64,000 nucleotides of DNA, from the NCBI GenBank assembly GCA_009886115.1, contig VFJJ01000051.1:105715-169714 (forward strand), in the 5' to 3' direction. Below the pieces are notes generated by a model, which saw nothing but the letters and a program-made list of their open reading frames with translations, searched no databases and was not told the DNA's origin. The translations under genes and the position numbers were made by a program. Numbering within the stretch: position 1 is the stretch's first letter; every line of letters begins with the position of its first letter. Below, piece by piece: positions 56,051-63,873 of the stretch. This DNA comes from Actinomycetota bacterium (GTDB lineage: Bacteria > Actinomycetota > Acidimicrobiia > IMCC26256 > VFJJ01).

Positions 56051-56092
56051 CGAGCGCTGACGGCGCTTCTGAGGGGCCGGCGAGGGGCCGGC
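56042..56092. repeat. Two back-to-back tandem duplications
   Basis: GAGCGCTGAC is duplicated at 56042-56051 and 56052-56061, including the dehydrogenase stop (56048-56050). GAGGGGCCGGC is duplicated at 56071-56081 and 56082-56092. Both are in the short gap to the convergent aldose epimerase gene. Confidence 0.85.
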
Positions 56093-56101
56093 GAGCACGC
56101 G

Positions 56102-56902
56102 TCAGCTCGGGTGGACCGGATCGATGTTCCAGCGGATGGTCAGCCGGAGCGACAACGTCTCGCCCGGATCGAGGATCCGAGGGCTGGCGTTGAAGGCATC
56201 CGGGGCATCGGTCTGCGGCTCGATGCACACCATGTCGTCTCGACGATCGAAGACCACCCAGGTCGAGGAGCTCGACTCGAGTCTCAGCGACAGCGCACCC
56301 GGCCACCGGAGCGCAGGAGCCTCGGTCACGCCCTCGAAGCAGTCGTCCCAGGGCCCGGGGCCCGGCGCCACCCGCTCGCCGGTCGGGATCCCCTCGCCGT
56401 CGAGCGCCAGCATCCAGGCGGGCGTGAAGCTCACAACCGCCGATGTGCCTTGGTCCAGACGCCTGCGCAGGCACGGATGCCAGCCCAGCACGGCGGGCAT
56501 CGGCTCCTTCCCTGCGGTGACGCTCAGATCGAGGTCGATCGCATCGGCCCGCAGCGTGAACCGCTGCTCGGCTCGTCCGCCGAAGGCCCAACGGCCGTCG
56601 AGATCGAGCCCGAGCTGGCCGTCACGAAAGACCTCCCACTCGGCACGGTGACCGAGCCCGTGAATCGCGTGCGGCGGATGGTCGACCTCGACTGCGTGGT
56701 GCACGCCGCGGAACACGAACTCCCCGTGCCGGAGTCGCCCGGCCCACGGCGCCATGGCGTAGCAACCCCACGACAGGTCGTCGCTGCCGAGACGCGGAGC
56801 CAGCAACTCCTCGCCGGCGACCACCAGCGAGGCGAGCCGCCCACCGCGCACGGGGTCGATGCGCGCCACGACAGTTCCTGCGGTGAGTTCCATGAGAGCC
56901 AT
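56102..56902 (-). CDS. Aldose 1-epimerase family protein
   Basis: 266 residues from ATG 56902 (ATG 56893 also possible). Galactose mutarotase-like beta-sandwich: early GGRLASLVVAGEELLA, the catalytic histidine in HAIHGLGHRAEW (about residues 82-93), and LGWHPCLRRRL with the second His. The catalytic Glu region is near CIEPQTDAPDAFN at the end. It interconverts sugar anomers or acts on related sugar hemiacetals. No sugar genes are adjacent, so the substrate is open. Confidence 0.85.
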   Translation of the reverse strand: MALMELTAGTVVARIDPVRGGRLASLVVAGEELLAPRLGSDDLSWGCYAMAPWAGRLRHGEFVFRGVHHAVEVDHPPHAIHGLGHRAEWEVFRDGQLGLDLDGRWAFGGRAEQRFTLRADAIDLDLSVTAGKEPMPAVLGWHPCLRRRLDQGTSAVVSFTPAWMLALDGEGIPTGERVAPGPGPWDDCFEGVTEAPALRWPGALSLRLESSSSTWVVFDRRDDMVCIEPQTDAPDAFNASPRILDPGETLSLRLTIRWNIDPVHPS

Positions 56903-57275
56903 GAGGGCACAGCCTGGGCCCGATCGAGCGTGGGGCGCCAACGAGCCGATGTCATCCCCACCATCGCCCAGACCGAGACCGGACCGCCGTGGCGGGCTGA
57001 CGGGCTCAGCGCCGAAAGACCCGGGCGAGCCAGCCTGACGGGCGCTCGTCCGACGACCCGGAATCACGGCCAGCGCCGCGTCGTGCCTTGGCCGCCGCCC
57101 GAACCAGCCGCCTCGAGGAAGTCGCCCCCGTCGAAGAGGTTGGCGAACTACGACGATCCCCCGGGCACGCGCATGTCCATGGTCTCGCCTTCCGCTACCT
57201 GGCAACCGTCGCTCGCGACATCAAGCGTAGATCGGTGGCAGCCGACCATTGAACCGAGCACGACGACGGGCTCCG
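56903..57275. other. Non-coding gap of about 370 bases
   Basis: No gene or stem-loop of note is visible between the aldose epimerase start and the VapC stop. Open frames here have no family-like content. Confidence 0.5.
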
Positions 57276-57677
57276 CTAGGCCTCGGCCGCCGGGACGAGG
57301 AAGTCGCAGCGGGGACCGGGGGCGCCGGCGAGACGACGGTCGAGCGTCAGCAGGGTCGCGCCGAGAGCCTCGGCCAACGCCACGTACAGGGCGTCGTAGC
57401 CCCGGAGGTTGGCCCGCAGCTCCCATGCCCGGGCGAGCAGCGGTCGGTGCGACCACCGTTCTCCCGGCCACGCTCGCAGGTCGTCGACGGCTTGGGCCGC
57501 TGCGGTGTCATCGAGCGCACTGCGGCGATGGTGCGTCTGGATGACAGCCAGCACCTCGGCATCGATGAGATGGGGAGCGGCCTGGTCGGTGTCTCGGGCG
57601 AGATGGGCCCGGATCGTCTCTGACGACGGCGTGTCAGCCACAACCTCGAACAGCGCGCTGGCGTCAACCACCAGCAT
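57276..57677 (-). CDS. vapC: PIN-domain toxin (VapC type)
   Basis: 133 residues. PIN acidic residues are in place: VVDASALFEVV (Asp5), HLIDAEVLAVI (Asp/Glu), RGYDALYVALAEALGATLL with Asp, then TLDRRL. PIN toxins are Mg-dependent RNases, often cutting tRNA or rRNA, held silent by VapB. The start overlaps the end of the vapB gene by 14 bases, the usual coupled layout. Target RNA is unknown. Confidence 0.9.
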   Translation of the reverse strand: MLVVDASALFEVVADTPSSETIRAHLARDTDQAAPHLIDAEVLAVIQTHHRRSALDDTAAAQAVDDLRAWPGERWSHRPLLARAWELRANLRGYDALYVALAEALGATLLTLDRRLAGAPGPRCDFLVPAAEA

Positions 57678-57921
57678 GGGAACCTGCGTGTGGCCACTCG
57701 CCGCGGATCTCGTCGAGCGCCTCGATCACCTCGGCACGACTGACGGCCGAGGGCCGACGGCGGGTCCGTTCGAGCCATTCCTCGACCGACGGCCGACTCG
57801 CCAGACGGGTCGCCTCCCGTCGCAGCAGCTCGGGGACGCTCAGCCCGGCTTCAGCGGCCCGCTGGGCCAACGCGAGATACACCTCGTCATCGATGTCGCG
57901 GATCTGCACCGTCTTCGGCAT
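57664..57921 (-). CDS. vapB: Ribbon-helix-helix antitoxin (VapB/FitA-like)
   Basis: 85 residues from ATG 57921. The N-terminal strand KTVQIRDIDDEVYLALAQRA followed by helix AAEAGLSVPELLRREA is the RHH fold of VapB/FitA-type antitoxins, and the Glu/Arg/Pro-rich rest would wrap VapC. It precedes vapC and overlaps it. Autoregulation is expected: three CATG-centred half sites lie between this start and the divergent ferredoxin gene. Confidence 0.88.
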   Translation of the reverse strand: MPKTVQIRDIDDEVYLALAQRAAEAGLSVPELLRREATRLASRPSVEEWLERTRRRPSAVSRAEVIEALDEIRGEWPHAGSHAGG

Positions 57922-57925
57922 AACC

Positions 57926-57950
57926 GCATGTTATCATGCAGATATGCATG
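57926..57950. promoter_or_regulatory. Overlapping palindromes between vapB and the ferredoxin gene
   Basis: GCATG-TTAT-CATGC (57926-57939) overlaps CATGCA-GATA-TGCATG (57935-57950). The three CATG cores form a tight operator-like array directly upstream of vapB, overlapping its probable -10 (on the minus strand), in the shared region with the ferredoxin gene. Confidence 0.6.
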
Positions 57951-57973
57951 TTGAAGGCGGAAACGCTCGTGTG

Positions 57974-58228
57974 ATGGTTCAGGTCGACCACGATGTGTGC
58001 AGCGGAACCGCGCACTGTCAGCAGTCGATGCCTCAGGTGTTCGTCGTGACCAACCGCAAGGCGCACGTCCGCAGCGATGTCGACTGGGCAACCGTCGACC
58101 GCGATGCCCTCGACCGCACGGCCGAGGCCTGCCCGTGGTTCGCCATCACCGTCTCGTCACCACCACCGTCACCACCACCGTCACCGTCACCGTCACCACA
58201 ACCGTCACCGTCACCCGGAGGAAGCTGA
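57974..58228 (+). CDS. [3Fe-4S]-type ferredoxin of a P450 pair, with Pro/Ser tail
   Basis: 84 residues from ATG 57974 (GTG 57971 or ATG 57944 are alternatives; a GAAGGCGGAA RBS lies about 13 bases upstream). Iron-sulfur cysteines C9, C15 and C53-Pro (CSGTAHC ... CPWF) match the 3Fe-4S ferredoxins that feed actinobacterial P450s. The end (about 62-84) is a PPSPSPSPQPS-type tail made by a 6-base GTCACC-like repeat, which is very unusual for such a small ferredoxin. The stop is one base before the P450 ATG, so the two are co-translated and it very likely is its electron donor. Confidence 0.85.
   Translation: MVQVDHDVCSGTAHCQQSMPQVFVVTNRKAHVRSDVDWATVDRDALDRTAEACPWFAITVSSPPPSPPPSPSPSPQPSPSPGGS
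58156..58215 (+). repeat. Simple repeat (CCGTCACCA/GTCACC units) inside the ferredoxin 3' end
   Basis: About 60 bases of slightly varied GTCACC and CCACC units, in frame, coding Pro/Ser. It ends at the CCCGGAGG RBS of the P450. It is a hot spot for slippage. Confidence 0.8.
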
Positions 58229-58229
58229 C

Positions 58230-59450
58230 ATGCCTGAGTACAACCCGGTCGCCGAGAACCTCGATCCGCCGTGGGCTGCAATGGCCGCCGACCGCAGCAC
58301 GTGCCCCGTGGCGCACGTCCGGCTCCCCGAGCAGGAGTTCTTCCAGATCACCCGGTACGACCTCATCACCGAGGTGCTGCGGAACCACAAGGTGTTCTCC
58401 AACGTGCACGGCACGACGGTCACGGTCGAGTCGTACAGCGAGGAGGAGCAGGTGCTGTCGTTCGCCGATCCGCCGCGCCACACCAAGCAGCGCCGACTCC
58501 TCGTCTCGGCGTTCTCGCCCGCCCGAGTCGAGGCGATCGGTCCGCACATCCAGCGCGTCGCCGACGACCTCATCGATCGGCTCCCCGTCGACGGCGGCAC
58601 GTTCGAGTTGACGAGCGCCATCGGCGCTGCGCTCCCCGTGCAGATCATCTGCGAGATGCTCGGTGTGCCGATGGCCGATCGTGACGACTTCCGCCGGTGG
58701 AGCGAGGTCTCCGAGCGAGCGGCATCGCTGTCGGACCGCTCATCGGTGCAAGCCGATCTCAACGCGTTCAGCGCCTACCTCGCCCGCACGGTGGCCGATC
58801 GGCAGGCGGCGCTCGACGCCGGCGACCACCCCGACGACCTCATCACCGCGATCATGACCGCCGAGGTCGACGGTGTTCGGTTCACCCCCACCGAGTGCGT
58901 GGCGATCATCCGCCTCCTGCTCTCGGCCGGCAACACCACCACGACCACACTGATCGGGAACCTGGTGAAGGCCATCGAGGAGCACCCGGCCGAGAAGGCG
59001 AAGTTACTGTCCGATCTCGACGGCCTGTCGATGTCGGCGGTCGACGAGGGCATGCGCTTCGATGGGCCGATCCACGGCCTCTTCCGCACCGCGCTCGCCG
59101 ACACCGAGCTCGACGGAGTGGCCATCGCACAAGGCTGCAGGGTCTTCAACGTCTACGGCGCCGGCAGCCACGACCCCGCGGCGTTCGACCGGCCCGACGA
59201 GTTCGTGATCGACCGCGACTTCGAGAACCTGCCGAGCCACCTGGGCTTCGGCATGGGGATCCACCACTGCCTCGGCTCCAACCTCGCCCGCACGGAGGCA
59301 CAGGTCACGATCGAGACGCTGTACCGGCGGCTGCCGAACCTCCGCATCGCCGACGGCTTCGTGCCCCAGCAGTTCCCCGGCGCGATCTTCCGAACCTACG
59401 GCGTGTTGCAGTTGGAGTACGACGGCCCCGTCGCTCCCCGGTCGTCATGA
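58230..59450 (+). CDS. Cytochrome P450
   Basis: 406 residues, ATG 58230 with RBS CGGAGGAAGC. Heme-thiolate signature FGMGIHHCLGSNLAR (Cys about residue 347), ExxR in VDEGMRFDGP, and I-helix LLLSAGNTTTTTL where the usual AG-x-D/E-T is changed to AGN-T. PERF-like region LPEQEFFQITRYD at the start. It hydroxylates or otherwise oxygenates an unknown lipophilic compound, taking electrons through the adjacent ferredoxin; the reductase is elsewhere. No signal peptide: cytosolic. Confidence 0.95.
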   Translation: MPEYNPVAENLDPPWAAMAADRSTCPVAHVRLPEQEFFQITRYDLITEVLRNHKVFSNVHGTTVTVESYSEEEQVLSFADPPRHTKQRRLLVSAFSPARVEAIGPHIQRVADDLIDRLPVDGGTFELTSAIGAALPVQIICEMLGVPMADRDDFRRWSEVSERAASLSDRSSVQADLNAFSAYLARTVADRQAALDAGDHPDDLITAIMTAEVDGVRFTPTECVAIIRLLLSAGNTTTTTLIGNLVKAIEEHPAEKAKLLSDLDGLSMSAVDEGMRFDGPIHGLFRTALADTELDGVAIAQGCRVFNVYGAGSHDPAAFDRPDEFVIDRDFENLPSHLGFGMGIHHCLGSNLARTEAQVTIETLYRRLPNLRIADGFVPQQFPGAIFRTYGVLQLEYDGPVAPRSS

Positions 59451-59554
59451 ACACGGTCGGCGCGATGAGAACCGCCGACGGCGACACCGCGTCCGCCTGA
59501 CCGATGGCCGGGGCGGCCACCCGAGAGCCGGCAATCGACCGACCGACCAAGTAA

Positions 59555-61798
59555 TCAGACAGATATCGGAGCCCGGCGGGCAAACAGCGCGTCGATCTCG
59601 GCGACCGGCAGCGGACGGGCGAAGAGATATCCCTGCGCTCGATCACACCCCAGCGCGGCGAGTGCCGCAAGCTGCTCGGCCGTCTCAACGCCTTCGGCCG
59701 TCGAGCGGTAACCGAGAGCTCGGGCCAGCGCGATCACCGCTGCTGCGATGGTGGCGTCTGAGCCGAGCCGTGAGAGCTCGGTCACGAACACGGGGGCGAT
59801 CTTGACCTCGTCGAGGGGATAGCGGCGCAGGTATTCGAGCGATGAGTACCCGGTTCCGAAATCGTCGATCGAGAGCGCTACGCCCGTCGAGCGCAGCGAT
59901 TCCAGGCGGGCCAACACACTCGACGGATCGTGGATGAGCGCCGACTCGGTGATCTCCAGGATCAGGCAGGTCGGGTCGACACCCGACCGGGCGAGGATGC
60001 CGGCGACCAGCGCGGCGAATCCCGGCCGATCGAGCTGGCGACCCGAGACGTTCACCGACATCGTGATCGGCCGCTGGTCGAGACGGGCGTCGTTCCAGCG
60101 GGCGAGCTGACGGCAGGCCCGCTCGAGCACCCAGGCGCCGACCTCGGAGATCAGGCCCACTTCATCGGCGATCGAGATGAACTGGTCGGGGGTCAGGGTT
60201 CCGTGGCCAGGCCGCTCCCAGCGCACGAGCGCTTCGCACCCCACGACCTCACCGGATCGGATGTCGACCTGGGGCTGGTACAGGAGCCTCAGCTCGTCCC
60301 GCTCGACGGCTCGGCGGAGCGCGGTCTCGGTCTGAATCCGATGATCGAGCCTGACCCGCATGTCGCTGTCGAAGAGCTCCCAACGCCCTCGCCCGGCGCG
60401 CTTGGCGCGGTACATCGCAGCGTCCGCATCGCGTAGCAGGCTCTCAGGCGTATCGGTCGGGCCGGTGTGGAGCGCGATCCCCACCGAGGCCGAGACGTGC
60501 GCATGCTCGTCGAGGACCGGGATGGGCGAGCCGAGCGCCTCGATGACGCGGTCGGCGATGCGGGTGGCCTCGTCGACACCCGCGACATCCTCGCAGAGCA
60601 GCACGAACTCGTCACCCCCGAGGCGGGCCACCGTGTCGCCGGCCCGTCCGCAACGCTCGAGCCGGCGGGCAACCTCGACGAGCAACCGGTCGCCAGCCGC
60701 ATGACCCATGGTGTCGTTGACGATCTTGAAGCGGTCGACGTCGAGGTAGAGGACGCAGGTCTGGCCTGGTCGCCGCTGGGCGTAGGCCAGCGCATGGCTG
60801 AGCCGGTCGATCAGCAACGGCCGGTTGGGAAGCCCGGTCAGCGCATCGTGGGTCGCCTGGTGGGCCAGTGTGGCCTCGGCGCGCTGCGTGTGGCGCACGA
60901 GGGAGCGCATCCGTCCGAGCACGAGGCCGGTCAGCGTGGCCGACACCACGAGGAACACTCCGTTGCTGAACCCCCCGCCTCGCCCATTGTCGATGATGGC
61001 GACGATCGGGGCCACGAAGAGCGCGACCCCGAGGAAGGCGATCCGGGCCGGGTGCAAGGTGCCGGCTGCCCGTGGCTGTGGATCGGGTCGGGCCAGGCTC
61101 GCGACCGACGGGTGGATCAACGCGCCGGCCGCGAAGGCATACCCGATGCCGTACAGCGGGTTGACCACGTACGCACCAAGGCTTCCGGCGTCACCGATCA
61201 ATGCGAACAGCACGTCGGCCACCAGCATGGAGGCGAAGTGCGCGACGAGGAGCCAGAGGGCCGGCGACCGGCGCCCTGGAGCGAGCAGCAACCACGCCAG
61301 CCCGGCCACGAGCACGGTGTCAGCGATCGGATAGGCCGCCAACACCACACGTTCGAGGACGGGCAGGCCCGAGATCAGCCGGGTGTCGACGACGAGGAAC
61401 TGCCACGAGAGCAACGCTGCGGCGACGGCGATCGCGACCCCGTCGCCCCAAACTCCGCTGTCGCGCTGTCCCGTCCGAGAGCGAACGAGGAGCACCATCC
61501 CCGCGAGCATCAGCGCGTAGTACGCCAGATAGATGGCGTCGACCAACGACACGGTCGGGCTCACCCCGATGCCGAGGACGATCGAGTACGCGATGTCGGC
61601 GACGGCGCTCGCCACCAAGCCCAGAGCGATGAGGCGGCCGGCGAGCCAACCGGGCGTCCGCCACGCGGCGACGACAGCGACCACCGCGGGGAGCACGCCC
61701 GCAGCGTTCGAGGCCACGGTGCCGAGCACGGTCCACGGGAGCAACGGTTGTGCGTACACCAGTGCAGCGCACGCCACGACCAAACGCCAAGGCGTCAT
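59555..61798 (-). CDS. Membrane GGDEF-EAL protein (c-di-GMP turnover)
   Basis: 747 residues from ATG 61798. About ten hydrophobic spans (residues 1-300) form the N-terminal membrane sensor domain. Then GGDEF: RLGGDEFVLL with the inhibitory RxxD (RAGD) five residues upstream, so a potentially active and feedback-controlled diguanylate cyclase. Then EAL: GCEALVRWERPGHG, DDFGTGYSSLEYLRRYPLDEVK and the later ETAEQLA. All main catalytic residues appear intact, so it may make or break c-di-GMP. It is alone on the minus strand, ahead of the TA genes. Confidence 0.9.
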   Translation of the reverse strand: MTPWRLVVACAALVYAQPLLPWTVLGTVASNAAGVLPAVVAVVAAWRTPGWLAGRLIALGLVASAVADIAYSIVLGIGVSPTVSLVDAIYLAYYALMLAGMVLLVRSRTGQRDSGVWGDGVAIAVAAALLSWQFLVVDTRLISGLPVLERVVLAAYPIADTVLVAGLAWLLLAPGRRSPALWLLVAHFASMLVADVLFALIGDAGSLGAYVVNPLYGIGYAFAAGALIHPSVASLARPDPQPRAAGTLHPARIAFLGVALFVAPIVAIIDNGRGGGFSNGVFLVVSATLTGLVLGRMRSLVRHTQRAEATLAHQATHDALTGLPNRPLLIDRLSHALAYAQRRPGQTCVLYLDVDRFKIVNDTMGHAAGDRLLVEVARRLERCGRAGDTVARLGGDEFVLLCEDVAGVDEATRIADRVIEALGSPIPVLDEHAHVSASVGIALHTGPTDTPESLLRDADAAMYRAKRAGRGRWELFDSDMRVRLDHRIQTETALRRAVERDELRLLYQPQVDIRSGEVVGCEALVRWERPGHGTLTPDQFISIADEVGLISEVGAWVLERACRQLARWNDARLDQRPITMSVNVSGRQLDRPGFAALVAGILARSGVDPTCLILEITESALIHDPSSVLARLESLRSTGVALSIDDFGTGYSSLEYLRRYPLDEVKIAPVFVTELSRLGSDATIAAAVIALARALGYRSTAEGVETAEQLAALAALGCDRAQGYLFARPLPVAEIDALFARRAPISV

Positions 61799-61909
61799 CC
61801 TGTTCACCCGAGTGGGATCGACGCGCACTTCTCGTACCTACATCGACGTGCGCCAAGATGCCCGAGATGTCGCCGCAAGATATTGCCCCGAGGTGCTGCC
61901 CAGCCAGCA

Positions 61910-61923
61910 TAGCACTTGTGCTA
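61910..61923. promoter_or_regulatory. 14-bp palindrome ahead of the antitoxin gene
   Basis: TAGCACTTGTGCTA is perfect (61910-61923). It overlaps a TACACT -10-like box (61922-61927) 6 bases before ATG 61934, so the message may be leaderless and the palindrome an autoregulatory operator. Confidence 0.6.
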
Positions 61924-61933
61924 CACTTGCGGG

Positions 61934-62197
61934 ATGATCACCGTGGGCCTCCGTGAACTTCGTCAGGACGCGTCTGAGCTCGTGCGACGGGTCGAGGATG
62001 GAGAGGAGATCCAGATCACGGTCGCGGGTCGTCTCGCCGCCCGTATGGTTCCCGCCGCTCCCCGTCGATGGCAGAGATGGGACGACATCGCGGACCTGTT
62101 CGCCGGTCGATCCGACCCGGACTGGGACCGTGACCGTGACCTGATCGATCAGTCCGTGGCGAACCCGTGGGAGCGCAGCGGTGAAGGCACTCCTTGA
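61934..62197 (+). CDS. Phd/YefM-type antitoxin
   Basis: 87 residues. The N-terminal dimer fold ITVGLRELRQDASELVRRVE with the DGEEIQITVAGRLAARMVP strand is the Phd/YefM signature. The Trp/Asp/Arg-rich C-terminus would bind the toxin. Its stop lies inside the start of the PIN gene (17-base overlap), so they are coupled. A palindrome lies at the promoter for autoregulation. Confidence 0.85.
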   Translation: MITVGLRELRQDASELVRRVEDGEEIQITVAGRLAARMVPAAPRRWQRWDDIADLFAGRSDPDWDRDRDLIDQSVANPWERSGEGTP

Positions 62198-62561
62198 CAC
62201 CAGCGTGCTGATCGCGACTGACGTGCCCGAGCTGGAAGGGGAACTTGCGATCAGCGTCGCCTCGCTCGCTGAACTGCACTTCGGTGTGCTCGTCACCGCT
62301 GACGCGGCCATCCGGGCGGAGCGACTGCGAAGGCTCTCGGATCTCCAGCGGAAGTTCGACGCTCTCCCGGTCGACGACGATGTGGCGACCAGCTATGGGC
62401 AACTCGCTGCCGCGGTTGCCATCACCGGCCGTCAACCGCGATCCCGGGTGATGGACCTGATGATCGCTGCAACAGCGCATGCCCACGGTGCCCGGCTCTA
62501 CACCCGCAACGCAGGAGATCTTGTGGGGATCGAGCACCTGATCGAGATCGTTGCCGTCTGA
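62181..62561 (+). CDS. PIN-domain toxin (VapC type)
   Basis: 126 residues. PIN acidic residues are visible in LLDTSVLIATD (Asp6), SVASLAELHFGVLV (Glu), RVMDLMIAATAHAHGARL and YTRNAGDLVGI (Asp). It is coupled to the Phd/YefM gene. A second PIN toxin in the window, only distantly like the one at 57276. Probable target is an RNA. Confidence 0.9.
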   Translation: MKALLDTSVLIATDVPELEGELAISVASLAELHFGVLVTADAAIRAERLRRLSDLQRKFDALPVDDDVATSYGQLAAAVAITGRQPRSRVMDLMIAATAHAHGARLYTRNAGDLVGIEHLIEIVAV

Positions 62562-62564
62562 TCG

Positions 62565-63037
62565 TCAACCCGTCGGCGACCGGTGGAGCGTTGCCCGATC
62601 AGGCGCCAGCGACGAATGAATCTCGTCGCCTGGCGTTCCTCGGAGCGAGCAGCGGCCACCTCGCCGGTCGACAGGCCGATGCCGATCCCGAACGGCGCCC
62701 GTCCCGCGGCGATCCAGGTCTCGTTGACCCCGGCCTGCACCGCGTGCATGGCGATGGCTACTGCCGCGCCGTCTCGGCGCGAGCGACCAGCAATCTGCCC
62801 TAGCCGGTCGACGCCCGCCGGCGCGAGGATCGGGAGGGAGTACGCGCCGATGTTGCGCCACTGCCGCCCCGCGAGCCCTCGTACCGGTACACGCCTCCGA
62901 GCGTCGAAGGCGGTACGTCCCCGACCGCAGCACAACCCGCAGCCTACGAGCACCCAACTCCCGTGCGCCCGACGAAGCGCCTCTTCGGGAAGCGACACGA
63001 TCAATCCGGCCTCGCCGGGCTGGTCGACCATCGGCAC
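62565..63037 (-). pseudogene. Decayed class III nucleotide cyclase
   Basis: On the minus strand near 62790-62626, one frame codes NETWIAAGRAPFGIGIGL followed by STGEVAAA, then SEERQ, which is the metal-binding and dimer strand of adenylate/guanylate cyclases. Ahead of it, reading towards it from 63037, a frame holds pieces such as VPVRGLAGRQWRNIGAYSLP that look like the C-terminal end of similar cyclases, in the wrong order. The core catalytic FTxLSE region is absent. It is therefore a scrambled remnant, not a gene. The order could result from a tandem gene pair collapsing. Confidence 0.5.
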
Positions 63038-63125
63038 CGCGTCAGCGTAGAGCCATCGTCCCTACAGCAGACCGGGAGCGGGTCGACTCGCGTTCGTCGT
63101 CCGACAGGGCACAGGTCGCCACGCT

Positions 63126-63503
63126 CTACAGCAACACAGACCGAACGATCATCACGATCTGCTCAGCATCGTCGATCACGAGGTGCGCCTCGCCCATGGT
63201 GACGTCAGGGATGTCACCGGGTATCGCGCGTCGACCGCCCACGGATCGAGCAGCGCCAGGTCGACGCTCTCCGGGAGCGAACGCACCCGGTCAGGCACGA
63301 GAGTCCACGAGAGCCACGAGATCGTGGGTACGGGGGACCGGCGTGCCCGCCCAGACGAGCGTGGCCTTGAGCGCCTTCTCGGCCGCCTGCTGTGCGTGAA
63401 AGCACGCCAACCTGGGCGGCAGATCCGGGCCACCGATGAGCCGAACCGCAGCCGCCAGATCGGCCTCGGCGAAACCCATCCACTCGCCGGGCTCAGCCGA
63501 CAT
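63126..63503 (-). pseudogene. HEPN-domain protein with two frameshifts
   Basis: From ATG 63503 the frame encodes a HEPN domain: GFAEADLAAAVRLIGG, ACFHAQQAAEKALKATL (helix 3 signature), then RTHDLVALV and a stop. The end of the family continues in a second frame (LVPDRVRSLPESVDLALLDP, WAVDARYP), and after another shift in the first frame (DIPDVTMGEAHLVIDDAEQI) to a stop at 63126. Two indels (about 63296 and 63225) therefore break it, whether by mutation or sequencing error. HEPN proteins are RNase-like toxins paired with MNT antitoxins. It overlaps the MNT gene by 11 bases. Confidence 0.7.
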
Positions 63504-63873
63504 CAGCAAGCGGTCGCCGATAGACCGACCGGCCCTCACGCAACGGCCAGTAGAGGATCGAGCCGACATGATCTCGTCGGGCGTCGATCTCGGACTCATC
63601 GGTGACGAGCACGTCGATCGGAGCGACCGTCGTGATCGAGCGCCTCACGTGCGCCATCAGCGAACGCTTCTCCGACGGATCGACATGATCGAACACCACG
63701 AGAAGATCGATGTCGGAGTCCGGGCCATCGTCACCCCGGGCAACCGAGCCGAACAAGATCACCTCGAGCGGGTCGACCGCGGCGACCACCTCGTCGACCA
63801 CGAGCGGCACGATCTCGCTCAGCGTCCGCCCATCCCAGCGCCCATGGCCGTCGAAGGTGTGCTGAACCGACAT
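63493..63873 (-). CDS. MNT-type nucleotidyltransferase antitoxin
   Basis: 126 residues. The minimal nucleotidyltransferase motif is complete: ILFGSVARGDDGPDSDIDLLV (GSxARG then DSDID metal-binding pair). MNT antitoxins neutralise HEPN RNases by adding nucleotides to them or by binding. Its partner HEPN gene lies right downstream (overlap 11 bases) but looks broken, so the MNT may be an orphan or the break may be recent. Confidence 0.88.
   Translation of the reverse strand: MSVQHTFDGHGRWDGRTLSEIVPLVVDEVVAAVDPLEVILFGSVARGDDGPDSDIDLLVVFDHVDPSEKRSLMAHVRRSITTVAPIDVLVTDESEIDARRDHVGSILYWPLREGRSVYRRPLADVG

Noticed and set aside
58156-58215. GTCACC units that look like a small CRISPR or tandem array
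   Set aside because: The units are too short, lack spacers and are in frame inside the ferredoxin gene.
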